Assembly: GCA_023443985.1 (NCBI GenBank)
Contig: JAEZSJ010000036.1
Location: 1 to 19,651, forward strand
Source: Verrucomicrobiota bacterium
GTDB lineage: Bacteria; Verrucomicrobiota; Verrucomicrobiia; Opitutales; Opitutaceae
DNA length: 19,651 nucleotides
Direction: 5' to 3'
Shown here: piece by piece, positions 1 through 5,472 of the stretch
Layout: every line of letters starts with the position of its first letter
Numbering within the stretch: position 1 is the stretch's first letter
Translations under genes and position numbers: made by a program
The notes under the pieces: model-generated
The model's input: the letters and a program-made list of their open reading frames with translations, nothing else
What the model was told of the DNA's origin: nothing
Database searches by the model: none

Positions 1-122
1 CGCCACGGCTCGCCGGGGCCGCCGCGCTGCAGCAGGGCGAGGTTCGACTCGTTGAACACCAGGAGGACGACGGTCGAGGCGCCGGACGGAACTGGCTCGG
101 TGTTGGGCATCGCGGGGCCCAC
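1..122 (-). CDS. Unknown protein, N-terminal fragment (runs off left edge)
   Basis: Only about 40 codons are visible, reading leftward out of the window, so the product cannot be identified. I chose GTG at 122 because a strong purine-rich Shine-Dalgarno run (GGAGGAGGAGG, about positions 132-145 on the minus strand) ends roughly nine bases before it. The in-frame ATG at 110 would lie too far from that run. The visible peptide continues MPNTEPVPSG from that ATG, then has a short hydrophobic stretch (TVVLLVF) and an NESNLALLQRGG segment. No stop occurs before the edge. It is preceded by the 3' end of the FKBP gene set, 60 bp upstream, so it could be the last gene of that transcript or have its own promoter. 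Confidence 0.5.
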   Translation of the reverse strand, partial: MGPAMPNTEPVPSGASTVVLLVFNESNLALLQRGGPGEPW

Positions 123-127
123 TAGAA

Positions 128-169
128 GTTTCCCCCTCCTCCTCCGCAAGCCCGGTGCGGCGGGGAAAC
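128..169 (-). promoter_or_regulatory. Inverted repeat flanking the Shine-Dalgarno of the left-edge gene
   Basis: Perfect 8-bp inverted repeat, GTTTCCCC at 128-135 and GGGGAAAC at 162-169, with 26 bases between. In the minus-strand transcript the two arms would form a hairpin whose second arm overlaps the end of the purine-rich ribosome binding run for the gene starting at 122. Pairing could hide or present that site. The fold is read from sequence only; a regulatory role is inference. Confidence 0.3.
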
Positions 170-182
170 GGCTCCGCCGGCG

Positions 183-845
183 TCAATCCGGCCGCGCCAG
201 CTTGGCCCGGGCCTCGTTCGCCTCGGCCCGCAGGCACTCCGTCCAGCCGCGGAGGTCCCCCGCGCGGAAGAAGCCGTAGTTGAGATCCATGTACCCGGCG
301 GCCTCGCGGGCATGGATCTGCTTGTAGTCGCGAATCCGGTACTTGAACATCGCGGCCGTGCCGAAGGCGAAGCCGATGCCGGCGACCACGGCGACAAGCG
401 TCGCGCCGTCCGCCAGGAAGGGCGGCGGGGCCTCGCCCGCCTCCAGGTCGCCGGTCAGCACCGCGTGCGCGGCGGCCCCGGCGGCGATGCCGTAGACGGT
501 GAGGGTCGCCGGGTTGTCGGCGGCGAAGAGGCTGCGCCGCCGGAAATGCCGCACGTTCGGGACGATCCGGGCGAGCTGCTCGAGCCGCTCGTTCCAGGCG
601 GCGTCGTGGGTCTTCGGCACGAACCGCCGCAGCCCGCGGAAGGCGCGCGAGAAGCCGTCGTACGTCGCCACGAAGGTCGTCCGGCCCGCCAGCACCTCCG
701 CCACCAGCGGATTGCTGCGGTTCAGCGCGGAGCCGATCGTCTGCTGTTTCAGCTCCACAACCGCGGCGCACTGCGCCTCGGTGAGCCCCTCGGACAGGCA
801 GCGCCGGTCGAGGTCTCGGAAGAAATGATACTGGACGTCGAACAT
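183..845 (-). CDS. Hypothetical protein with two membrane segments
   Basis: A 220-residue protein I cannot assign to a family. The N-terminal 105 residues are soluble and charged (starts MFDVQYHFFRDLDRRC, with a Cys at 16 and another at 26). Two hydrophobic segments at about 112-131 and 146-166 are separated by a short acidic loop, suggesting a helical hairpin in the membrane. A basic, mostly helical tail ends in ARPD. The ATG at 845 was chosen because it lies 23 bases beyond the stop of the upstream FKBP gene; longer readings in this frame would run back through that gene. No convincing ribosome binding site is visible. The position suggests co-transcription with the two FKBP genes, so the protein may act at the same membrane or periplasmic site, but this is only context. 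Confidence 0.6.
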   Translation of the reverse strand: MFDVQYHFFRDLDRRCLSEGLTEAQCAAVVELKQQTIGSALNRSNPLVAEVLAGRTTFVATYDGFSRAFRGLRRFVPKTHDAAWNERLEQLARIVPNVRHFRRRSLFAADNPATLTVYGIAAGAAAHAVLTGDLEAGEAPPPFLADGATLVAVVAGIGFAFGTAAMFKYRIRDYKQIHAREAAGYMDLNYGFFRAGDLRGWTECLRAEANEARAKLARPD

Positions 846-868
846 GGCGGCGCGGGCGGCGGCGGGTG

Positions 869-1420
869 TTATGGTCCCGTGGGGACTCTCGTCGTGGTCT
901 CCCAGTCGAGCAACTCGATCTCGAAGACGAGCGGGGTGCGCGGCATGATCACGGGGATCTTGCCCTCGGCACCGTAGCCCAGCCAGTACGGCACCACGAT
1001 GAGCCGTTTCTCGCCCTTGCGCATCTCGGCCACCGCCTCGTCCCAGCCCTTGATCACCTGGCGCACGCCGACGCGGAACTTGAAGGGGCGGCCGCGCCGG
1101 TAGGACTCGTCGAACACCCGTCCGTCGAAGAACGATCCCCGGTAGTGCACCGTGCACAGGTTCGCGCGCGCGGGCTTCGCCTCGCCCTCCCCGGGTTGCA
1201 GGATCTTGAAGTACATCCCGGTCGGGGTGCGCTCCAGCTCGCCGAACTTCTCCCGGATGAACGCGATCTGGTCGGCGGTCCACACCTCCTCGGTGGCGGC
1301 CGGCGGCGGCTTCGGGGCGGCCGCGGGCTGCGGCTCGGCCGGCGGTTCGGCCTGTTTCGCGCACCCGCCGGCGAGCAACGCGCCGGCCAGCAGGAGCAGC
1401 GGGAATGTCGCGGCCCTCAT
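869..1420 (-). CDS. FKBP-type peptidyl-prolyl cis-trans isomerase, probable lipoprotein
   Basis: A 183-residue protein expected to catalyse cis-trans isomerisation of Xaa-Pro bonds in exported proteins. Residues 1-20 form a signal sequence ending in a lipobox-like LLAGGC (Cys20; the -3 residue is Ala, so slightly off consensus). A Pro/Ala-rich linker runs to about 45. The FKBP fold spans about 66-173: VHYRG, FFDGRVFDES, PFKFRVG, QVIKGWDEA, LGYG and LVFEIELL. The usual pocket positions are kept (Tyr in VHY, Phe-Asp in VFDES, Val-Ile-Trp in VIKGW, Tyr in GYG). The final loop has IMPRT where many family members have IPPH. The ATG at 1420 overlaps the stop of the preceding FKBP gene as ATGA, so the two are probably translationally coupled. 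Anchored by lipid to a membrane facing the periplasm is the likely location. Confidence 0.88.
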   Translation of the reverse strand: MRAATFPLLLLAGALLAGGCAKQAEPPAEPQPAAAPKPPPAATEEVWTADQIAFIREKFGELERTPTGMYFKILQPGEGEAKPARANLCTVHYRGSFFDGRVFDESYRRGRPFKFRVGVRQVIKGWDEAVAEMRKGEKRLIVVPYWLGYGAEGKIPVIMPRTPLVFEIELLDWETTTRVPTGP

Positions 1421-1917
1421 GGCTTCGCGGCGCCGGCCGACGGCGGCGGGGTGAGGGGTTCGATTCCGATCACCTCGACCTCGAAGACCAGCGAGGTCTG
1501 GCGCGGAATCCGCGGCGGCTGGCCGCGTGAGCCGTAGGCAAGATCGGCGGGAACGATGAGAATCCGTTTTTCTCCGACACGCATCGCGGAGATCCCCTCC
1601 TCCCAACCCTCGATGATCTGCCCGCGCGAGAGCCGGAAGGTGAACGGCTGCGCCGGGTCGAGCGCCTGGTCGAATGTCCTCCCGTCGAAGAACATCCCCT
1701 TGTAGAGCACCTTCACGGTGTCGCCCGGACGCGGCAGGTCGCCCCGCCCCTCCTGCAGCACGATGTAGCGCAGGCCCGTGGTCGTCGCCTTCGCCTGCGG
1801 CCATTTCTCGTCGATCGTGTTGAGTTCCTCCCAGCTGAAACCGGAGCGCGCCCACATAGTTGTCGCCAGGAGCGCGGCCAATCCGGCCACGAGCAGAGCC
1901 TTCGGTCTTGGAGCCAT
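1417..1917 (-). CDS. FKBP-type peptidyl-prolyl cis-trans isomerase, exported
   Basis: A 166-residue paralogue of the next gene. Residues 1-23 look like a cleavable signal peptide (basic MAPRPK, hydrophobic core ALLVAGLAALLATT, cleavage probably near MWA). The FKBP domain covers about 48-152 with VLYKGMFFDGRTFD, PFTFRLSRGQIIEGWEEG, LAYG and SLVFEVEVI; the pocket residues Tyr, Phe-Asp, Ile-Ile-Trp and Tyr are present, so the enzyme should be active in proline isomerisation. It is the first gene of a minus-strand set and shares ATGA with the downstream FKBP gene. Start ATG 1917 places the signal peptide correctly; no clear Shine-Dalgarno precedes it. The region upstream contains a perfect dyad (1956-1980) 39-63 bases before the start. 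Confidence 0.88.
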   Translation of the reverse strand: MAPRPKALLVAGLAALLATTMWARSGFSWEELNTIDEKWPQAKATTTGLRYIVLQEGRGDLPRPGDTVKVLYKGMFFDGRTFDQALDPAQPFTFRLSRGQIIEGWEEGISAMRVGEKRILIVPADLAYGSRGQPPRIPRQTSLVFEVEVIGIEPLTPPPSAGAAKP

Positions 1918-1955
1918 GCCGCGAGCATGCGACGCCCCGGGGACGCGGGGCAAGC

Positions 1956-1980
1956 CCGGGAAATCGGCGCAGTTTCCCGG
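1956..1980. promoter_or_regulatory. Operator-like dyad CCGGGAAA-N9-TTTCCCGG
   Basis: A perfect 8-bp inverted repeat with a 9-base spacer in the 153-bp divergent region between the first FKBP gene (minus, start 1917) and ybaK (plus, start 2071). The same core, GGGAAA-N9-TTTCCC, recurs at 9037-9057 upstream of lpdA with an unrelated spacer. That geometry fits a dimeric helix-turn-helix binding site. It is AT-containing in a GC-rich background, which makes chance less likely, but no regulator is identified in the window. Confidence 0.4.
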
Positions 1981-1988
1981 CCCCCGAG

Positions 1989-2017
1989 TGGACGCCGTCC
2001 CGCCCCCAGCGTAGATT
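1989..2017 (+). promoter_or_regulatory. Candidate sigma-70-like promoter for ybaK
   Basis: TGGACG (1989-1994) and TAGATT (2012-2017) are separated by 17 bases, each matching four of six consensus positions. Transcription would begin near 2024, leaving about 47 bases of leader. It lies just downstream of the 1956-1980 dyad. Weak consensus in GC-rich DNA, so tentative. Confidence 0.3.
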
Positions 2018-2070
2018 CCGGCGCCCACGCGTTTCCGCACCACCGTCCCCCCACCGGAAAGGAGCTCCCT

Positions 2071-2538
2071 ATGGTCCTCAAGACCCTCTGCGACTACCTC
2101 GATCGCGAGCAGATCCGCTACACCGTCATCTCCCACTCGCCGGCGTTCACCGCCCAGGAGATCGCCGCCGCCAGCCACATCTCCGGTCGCGAACTCGCCA
2201 AGACTGTCGTCGTCCGCGCGGACGGCGAGCTGATGCTGGCGGTCCTGCCCGCGAGCTACCGCATCGACCTCGAGACGATGAACGACCACCTCGGCGCCGC
2301 CCGGGTCGAGATCGCCCACGAGAGCGATTTCCACCATCGCTTCCCCGGTTGCGAGACCGGCGCCATGCCGCCGTTTGGCAACCTCTACGGGCTGCCTGTG
2401 TACGTGGCCCGCGAGCTCACCGAGGACGAGTACATCGCCTTCAACGCCGGCTCGCACACCGATCTCGTGCAGATGCGCTACGAGGACTTCGACCGCCTCG
2501 TCCGGCCGCGCATCCTCGATTTCGCCGCCCTGGTCTGA
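2071..2538 (+). CDS. YbaK/EbsC-type aminoacyl-tRNA deacylase
   Basis: A 155-residue stand-alone YbaK/ProX-type editing domain, expected to hydrolyse mischarged aminoacyl-tRNA (the family removes Cys or Ala from tRNA-Pro; which substrate here is not visible). The family lysine is in ELAKTVVV (Lys44), the substrate loop is GAMPPFG (97-103), and the C-terminal motif is GSHTDLV (127-133). The whole length fits a single-domain family member, with no synthetase fused. Start ATG 2071 is supported by the best ribosome binding site in the window, GGAAAGGAG at 2056-2064, six bases before it. It is the first gene of a plus-strand run and is cytosolic. A strongly structured segment follows its stop before the next gene. 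Confidence 0.88.
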   Translation: MVLKTLCDYLDREQIRYTVISHSPAFTAQEIAAASHISGRELAKTVVVRADGELMLAVLPASYRIDLETMNDHLGAARVEIAHESDFHHRFPGCETGAMPPFGNLYGLPVYVARELTEDEYIAFNAGSHTDLVQMRYEDFDRLVRPRILDFAALV

Positions 2539-2574
2539 AGCCGGCGCCCGCCCGCGGACCGTCACGGTTCCGTT

Positions 2575-2636
2575 GCGCCGATTTCACCCCCGCAGGTTGC
2601 GGGGAACATCGGCGCGCGGCCCAATGTCCCGCAACC
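2575..2636 (+). promoter_or_regulatory. Structured leader with two mutually exclusive hairpins
   Basis: Fold 1 is a two-tier hairpin: outer stem 2575-2582 with 2608-2615 (GCGCCGAT/ATCGGCGC) and inner stem 2588-2594 with 2598-2604 (CCCCGCA/TGCGGGG, loop GGT). Fold 2 pairs GGTTGCGGG at 2595-2603 with CCCGCAACC at 2628-2636, one base before the ATG at 2638. Both use 2598-2603, so they exclude each other. Fold 1 leaves the start region open; fold 2 would occlude it. No U-run follows, so a plain intrinsic terminator is less likely. The function is inferred. Confidence 0.45.
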
Positions 2637-2637
2637 C

Positions 2638-3018
2638 ATGCCGCGCATTCTGATCATCGATGGCGACCCCGCTCTCGCCGCCTTCATGGCCCACGTGCTT
2701 CGCGACGCCGGACACGAGGTCTGCGTCGCCGGCGACGGCGCCGAGGCCTTGCGCTGTCTGGCCGAGGCGGCGCCCGACCTGGTGATCAGCGAGATGATCC
2801 TGCCCGACATCCTGGGTCTCAGCCTGTGCGAGAACCTCCGGGATCGCGTCGAGGCCTCCGGCGGGCGAATCCCAATTCTGGCGACAGGAACCTGCCGCGG
2901 TTCCGACGCCCCGGTCCTCACGGCGGCGTCCGGGGCCGACGACTATCTGCCCAAGCCCTTCGGCGCGCAGCAGCTGCTGCGACGCGTGCGCGAGCTGCTC
3001 GCCGGCTGTCCCGCCTGA
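2638..3018 (+). CDS. Stand-alone receiver-domain protein lacking the phospho-acceptor Asp
   Basis: A 126-residue CheY-like receiver with no output domain. The fold is clear: RILIIDGDP at the first strand, DLVISEMILPD at the third, PILATG at the fourth and DDYLPKPF at the fifth. Two changes are notable. The residue aligned with the phosphorylated Asp (CheY Asp57) is Glu52 in VISEM, and the acidic pair at the first strand is Asp-Gly (8-9) rather than Asp-Asp. The conserved Lys106 in LPKPF remains, while the Thr/Ser position in strand 4 is shifted or replaced (ATGT). Phosphorylation in the normal way is therefore unlikely; Glu can mimic the active state in some receivers. The start ATG 2638 begins the canonical strand directly. 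It lies between ybaK and surE on the same strand. Pseudo-receiver is the best description. Confidence 0.82.
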   Translation: MPRILIIDGDPALAAFMAHVLRDAGHEVCVAGDGAEALRCLAEAAPDLVISEMILPDILGLSLCENLRDRVEASGGRIPILATGTCRGSDAPVLTAASGADDYLPKPFGAQQLLRRVRELLAGCPA

Positions 3019-3051
3019 CCGCCCCCCGCCGGAGTCCGCGCGCCGTTTTTC

Positions 3052-3097
3052 GCTGCACCCGGTCGACGAGGTTCCCATGCATGGTGCAGCCATGCAT
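3052..3097 (+). promoter_or_regulatory. Competing hairpins spanning the surE start codons
   Basis: Hairpin X pairs GCTGCACC (3052-3059) with GGTGCAGC (3083-3090), looping out the GAGG ribosome binding element and the ATG at 3077. Hairpin Y pairs ATGCATGG (3077-3084) with CCATGCAT (3090-3097), burying both in-frame ATGs (3077 and 3092) in its two arms. The arms overlap at 3083-3084 and 3090, so only one can form. Both are perfect 8-bp stems. A translational switch or start-site choice is inferred. Confidence 0.42.
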
Positions 3098-3874
3098 CTG
3101 CTCGTCACCAACGACGACGGCCTCGACTCCGTCTTCCTCCACGAACTCGTCCATGCCCTCCGTGCCGCCGGGCACCGGTTGCTCGTCGCCGCGCCCGCCG
3201 GTGAACAAAGCTGGATCGGCGCCGCCAAGTCCCGCCACCGCCCGGTGCGCTCCGCCCCGGCCGACCGCGGCTTCGACTGCCCCACGTGGGCGATCGACGG
3301 CACGCCGAGCGACTGCGTGAACATCGCTCTCGCCCACCTGCTTCCAGCCGACGAGCCCCCGATCGATGGCGTCGTTAGCGGCATCAACATCGGCCGCAAC
3401 ACCTCGCTGGCGTTCATCCTCGCCAGCGGCACCATCGGCGGGGCGTGGGAGGGTGCCCTCCACGGCCTGCCCGCGGTCGCGGTCTCGCAGGACATCCCGC
3501 TGGCCGCCTTCGCCCAGCTGCGGGAAAACGGCGGTCGCCCCGCCCCCGAGCTGCACGCGACCATCCGGTTGAGCGCCCACCAGGCCGCCCATCACGCACC
3601 CGCGCTGATCGCCGGCACCGCGCCCCGCACCTTCACGGTGCACAACCTCAACTTTCCCCACCCGGCTCGGCCCGACAGCCCGCTGCGCCGCACCGTCCCG
3701 GCCCACAACCTTCTCCCCCGGCTCTTCGCGGCGGCCGACCCCGAGGGCAACCACCGCTTCGCCTTCAACCCCGGCAGCGATCTCTCCCCGGCGGACCTGC
3801 CGACCGATGTCGCCGCCGTCGCCGCGGGCGCGATCAGCCACACCGTGCTCGACTACCGCAAACTGGGCCATTGA
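3077..3874 (+). CDS. surE: 5'/3'-nucleotidase SurE
   Basis: A 265-residue SurE family phosphatase, which removes phosphate from nucleoside monophosphates using a divalent metal in the cytoplasm. Metal and active-site features are in place: TNDDG with Asp13-Asp14, Ser45 in the GEQSW loop, GTPSDCV at 75-81, and SGINIGRN with Asn104. The C-terminal part (HNLNFP, FAFNPGSDL, TDVAAV) also fits the family. Two in-frame ATGs exist; 3077 has GAGG five bases upstream, while 3092 gives the more typical N-terminus (MHLLVTNDDG) but no ribosome binding site. I annotate 3077. The start lies inside competing hairpins. The gene ends one base before the next ATG, so it probably heads the transcript containing the DUF1573, rhodanese and MauE-like genes. 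Confidence 0.9.
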   Translation: MHGAAMHLLVTNDDGLDSVFLHELVHALRAAGHRLLVAAPAGEQSWIGAAKSRHRPVRSAPADRGFDCPTWAIDGTPSDCVNIALAHLLPADEPPIDGVVSGINIGRNTSLAFILASGTIGGAWEGALHGLPAVAVSQDIPLAAFAQLRENGGRPAPELHATIRLSAHQAAHHAPALIAGTAPRTFTVHNLNFPHPARPDSPLRRTVPAHNLLPRLFAAADPEGNHRFAFNPGSDLSPADLPTDVAAVAAGAISHTVLDYRKLGH

Positions 3875-3875
3875 G

Positions 3876-4562
3876 ATGCGCCGCATGGCTCCCCCGTCGT
3901 CTCCGTCCCGCATCCGACGCCTGGTGTTGCTCTGGGGCGCCGCAGGCCTGTTCGTCGCCACGGCCGCCGCCCGGCTGCAATGGGAGTCGCCGGAGATCGC
4001 CGCCAAGATCCGCGCCGACGAGAAGGAGACCCACGCATGCTTCCGTTTCGTGAATACCGGTGAGCGTCCGGTCACGATCACCGCGATCCGCCCGGGCTGC
4101 GGCTGCACTGTGCCCACGCTCGCCAAGTCCACCTACGCGCCGGGCGAACGCGGCGAGTTCACCATCACCTACCACGTGGGCAACCGCGAGGGACACCACC
4201 GCGTCGACATCGCCGTCGACACGGATGATGGCGCGGGCGACACGGTCGCGTTCGTCGCCGACATCGAGGCGCTGGTGAGTTTCGACACCCGTTTCGTGTA
4301 CTGGAAGGGCGACGAGCCGCGCCGGCCCAAGCGCCTGCGGTTGACGTTCGCCCCCGACCAATCGGCCCGCCTGCTGCAGGCGGAGAGCAGCAACCCGCAG
4401 TTCACCGTCGCCTTCCGCGCCGTGGGCAATTCCGGTCGCGAATACGAGATCGAGGTCACACCGCCGGCCGAGGCGCGCAACTACACGGCGGTCACCCTGC
4501 ACACGCTCGTCGGCTCCGACCAGGTGGAGCGCCAGTTCACCGTGGTGGCGCGCACGATGTGA
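3876..4562 (+). CDS. DUF1573 domain protein, membrane-anchored or exported
   Basis: A 228-residue protein. After a basic start (MRRMAPPSSPSRIRR) comes one hydrophobic segment at about 16-32, either a signal anchor or a cleavable signal. The body has the DUF1573 signature: FRFVNTGERPVTI, then IRPGCGCTVP (Cys75, Cys77) and YAPGERGEF, the pattern of an Ig-like beta-sandwich with a CGCT motif. The C-terminal half continues as a second beta-rich region (DTRFVYWKGDEPRRPKRLRL). The molecular role of the family is not established. ATG 3876 lies one base after the surE stop; a second in-frame ATG at 3885 is possible. Its stop overlaps the start of the rhodanese gene, so the genes are coupled. The context suggests thiol or sulfur chemistry outside the cytoplasm, which is inference. 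Confidence 0.8.
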   Translation: MRRMAPPSSPSRIRRLVLLWGAAGLFVATAAARLQWESPEIAAKIRADEKETHACFRFVNTGERPVTITAIRPGCGCTVPTLAKSTYAPGERGEFTITYHVGNREGHHRVDIAVDTDDGAGDTVAFVADIEALVSFDTRFVYWKGDEPRRPKRLRLTFAPDQSARLLQAESSNPQFTVAFRAVGNSGREYEIEVTPPAEARNYTAVTLHTLVGSDQVERQFTVVARTM

Positions 4563-4990
4563 CGATGCGCGCACCGCTTCGCAGCCTGCTCGGTCTCCTC
4601 GGCGCCGCCACCCTGCTTGCCGCCGCGACTGTCGCGTTCCGGCCCTCCGCCCGCGCGCTGCTCACCGATGCGCCGCGCGCCGGCGAGATCAGCCTCGCCG
4701 CCGCCCGCACACAGCGCGTCCCTTTGCTCTGGGTCGATGCGCGCCCGGCCGCCGACTTCGCCCGCGACCACATCCCCGCGGCGTTGCCGCTCACGGCCGA
4801 GGAATGGGACGTGCAGATTCTCGCGGTGCTCCAGCGGTGGCAACCGGGCACCCGCGTGATCGTGTACTGCGACGACCGCGCCTGCGGCACGAGCCGCCAG
4901 GTGGCGGAGAAGCTTCGGCGCGAGTACCAGATCGAGGACGTGCTCGTCCTCCACGGTGGATGGGAAGCATGGAAGGCAGCGCGCCAATGA
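4559..4990 (+). CDS. Rhodanese-like domain protein, membrane-anchored
   Basis: A 143-residue protein with a single N-terminal hydrophobic segment (about 9-26) followed by one rhodanese domain (about 41-141). Family marks are LLWVDARPAADFARDHIPAALPL (Asp60, His71), the active-site strand VIVYCDD with Cys104 as the likely persulfide-carrying residue, a second Cys at 109 in ACGTS, and LHGGWEAWK at the end. The loop after Cys104 (DDRACGTS) differs from the usual CxxGxR loop, so sulfurtransferase activity is not assured. The GTG at 4559 overlaps the upstream stop as GTGA; ATG 4565 is an in-frame alternative. The end overlaps the next ATG. The neighbours suggest it passes sulfur or redox equivalents at the outer face of the inner membrane. 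Confidence 0.82.
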   Translation: MTMRAPLRSLLGLLGAATLLAAATVAFRPSARALLTDAPRAGEISLAAARTQRVPLLWVDARPAADFARDHIPAALPLTAEEWDVQILAVLQRWQPGTRVIVYCDDRACGTSRQVAEKLRREYQIEDVLVLHGGWEAWKAARQ

Positions 4991-5433
4991 AACTCGTCGG
5001 CCTCCTCCTGCGGTTGGCGCTGGCGACGGTCTTCGTCGCCGCGGCGGTCGTGAAGATCGCGGATCCGGCCGCGTTTCACGCCGCGATCCTGACCTACCGG
5101 CTCCTGCCCGAAACGCTCGCCGCCGTGGTCGCGCTCTGGCTGCCCTGGCTGGAGCTCTGCGTCGGCCTCGGCCTGCTGTGGCCGCGCCTCCGGCTGGCGG
5201 CACTGTGGCTGATCCTCACCCTCACGCTCGCCTTCATCGCCGCGCTCGGCCAAGCGGCCTGGCGGGAGCTCGACATCGTCTGCGGCTGCTTCGGCCGGCC
5301 GGCCGCCGTGCGCGGCGCGGGCTATCTGAAATACGTCGTCCGCGATCTCGCGCTCCTCGCCGCCGTGCTCTGTCTGGTCTGGTGCGAACGGCGCCCGCCA
5401 GGCTGCGGCGGCCGCGGCGGTCGACCCGAGTAA
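4987..5433 (+). CDS. MauE/DoxX-like integral membrane protein
   Basis: A 148-residue protein with four hydrophobic segments at about 5-22, 44-64, 70-90 and 115-132, the layout of the MauE/DoxX superfamily. MAVxK-like features at the first helix (AAAVVKIADP) and the motif CGCFG (Cys99-Cys101) between helices 3 and 4 match MauE-type proteins, which are linked to disulfide or cofactor maturation in other systems. A further Cys lies at 133 and one at 140 in a short Gly/Arg tail. The ATG overlaps the rhodanese stop as ATGA, so translation is probably coupled. It is the last gene of the run; the next gene is convergent, 39 bp away. Substrate is unknown. Confidence 0.78.
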   Translation: MKLVGLLLRLALATVFVAAAVVKIADPAAFHAAILTYRLLPETLAAVVALWLPWLELCVGLGLLWPRLRLAALWLILTLTLAFIAALGQAAWRELDIVCGCFGRPAAVRGAGYLKYVVRDLALLAAVLCLVWCERRPPGCGGRGGRPE

Positions 5434-5472
5434 CCGATCTTTCGCTACAACGCGGGCAATGGCGCCCGGCCG

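Noticed and set aside
5451..5469. Hairpin CGGGC...GCCCG between the convergent MauE-like and kinase genes as a bidirectional terminator
   Set aside because: Only five base pairs and no U-run on either strand; expected by chance in this base composition.
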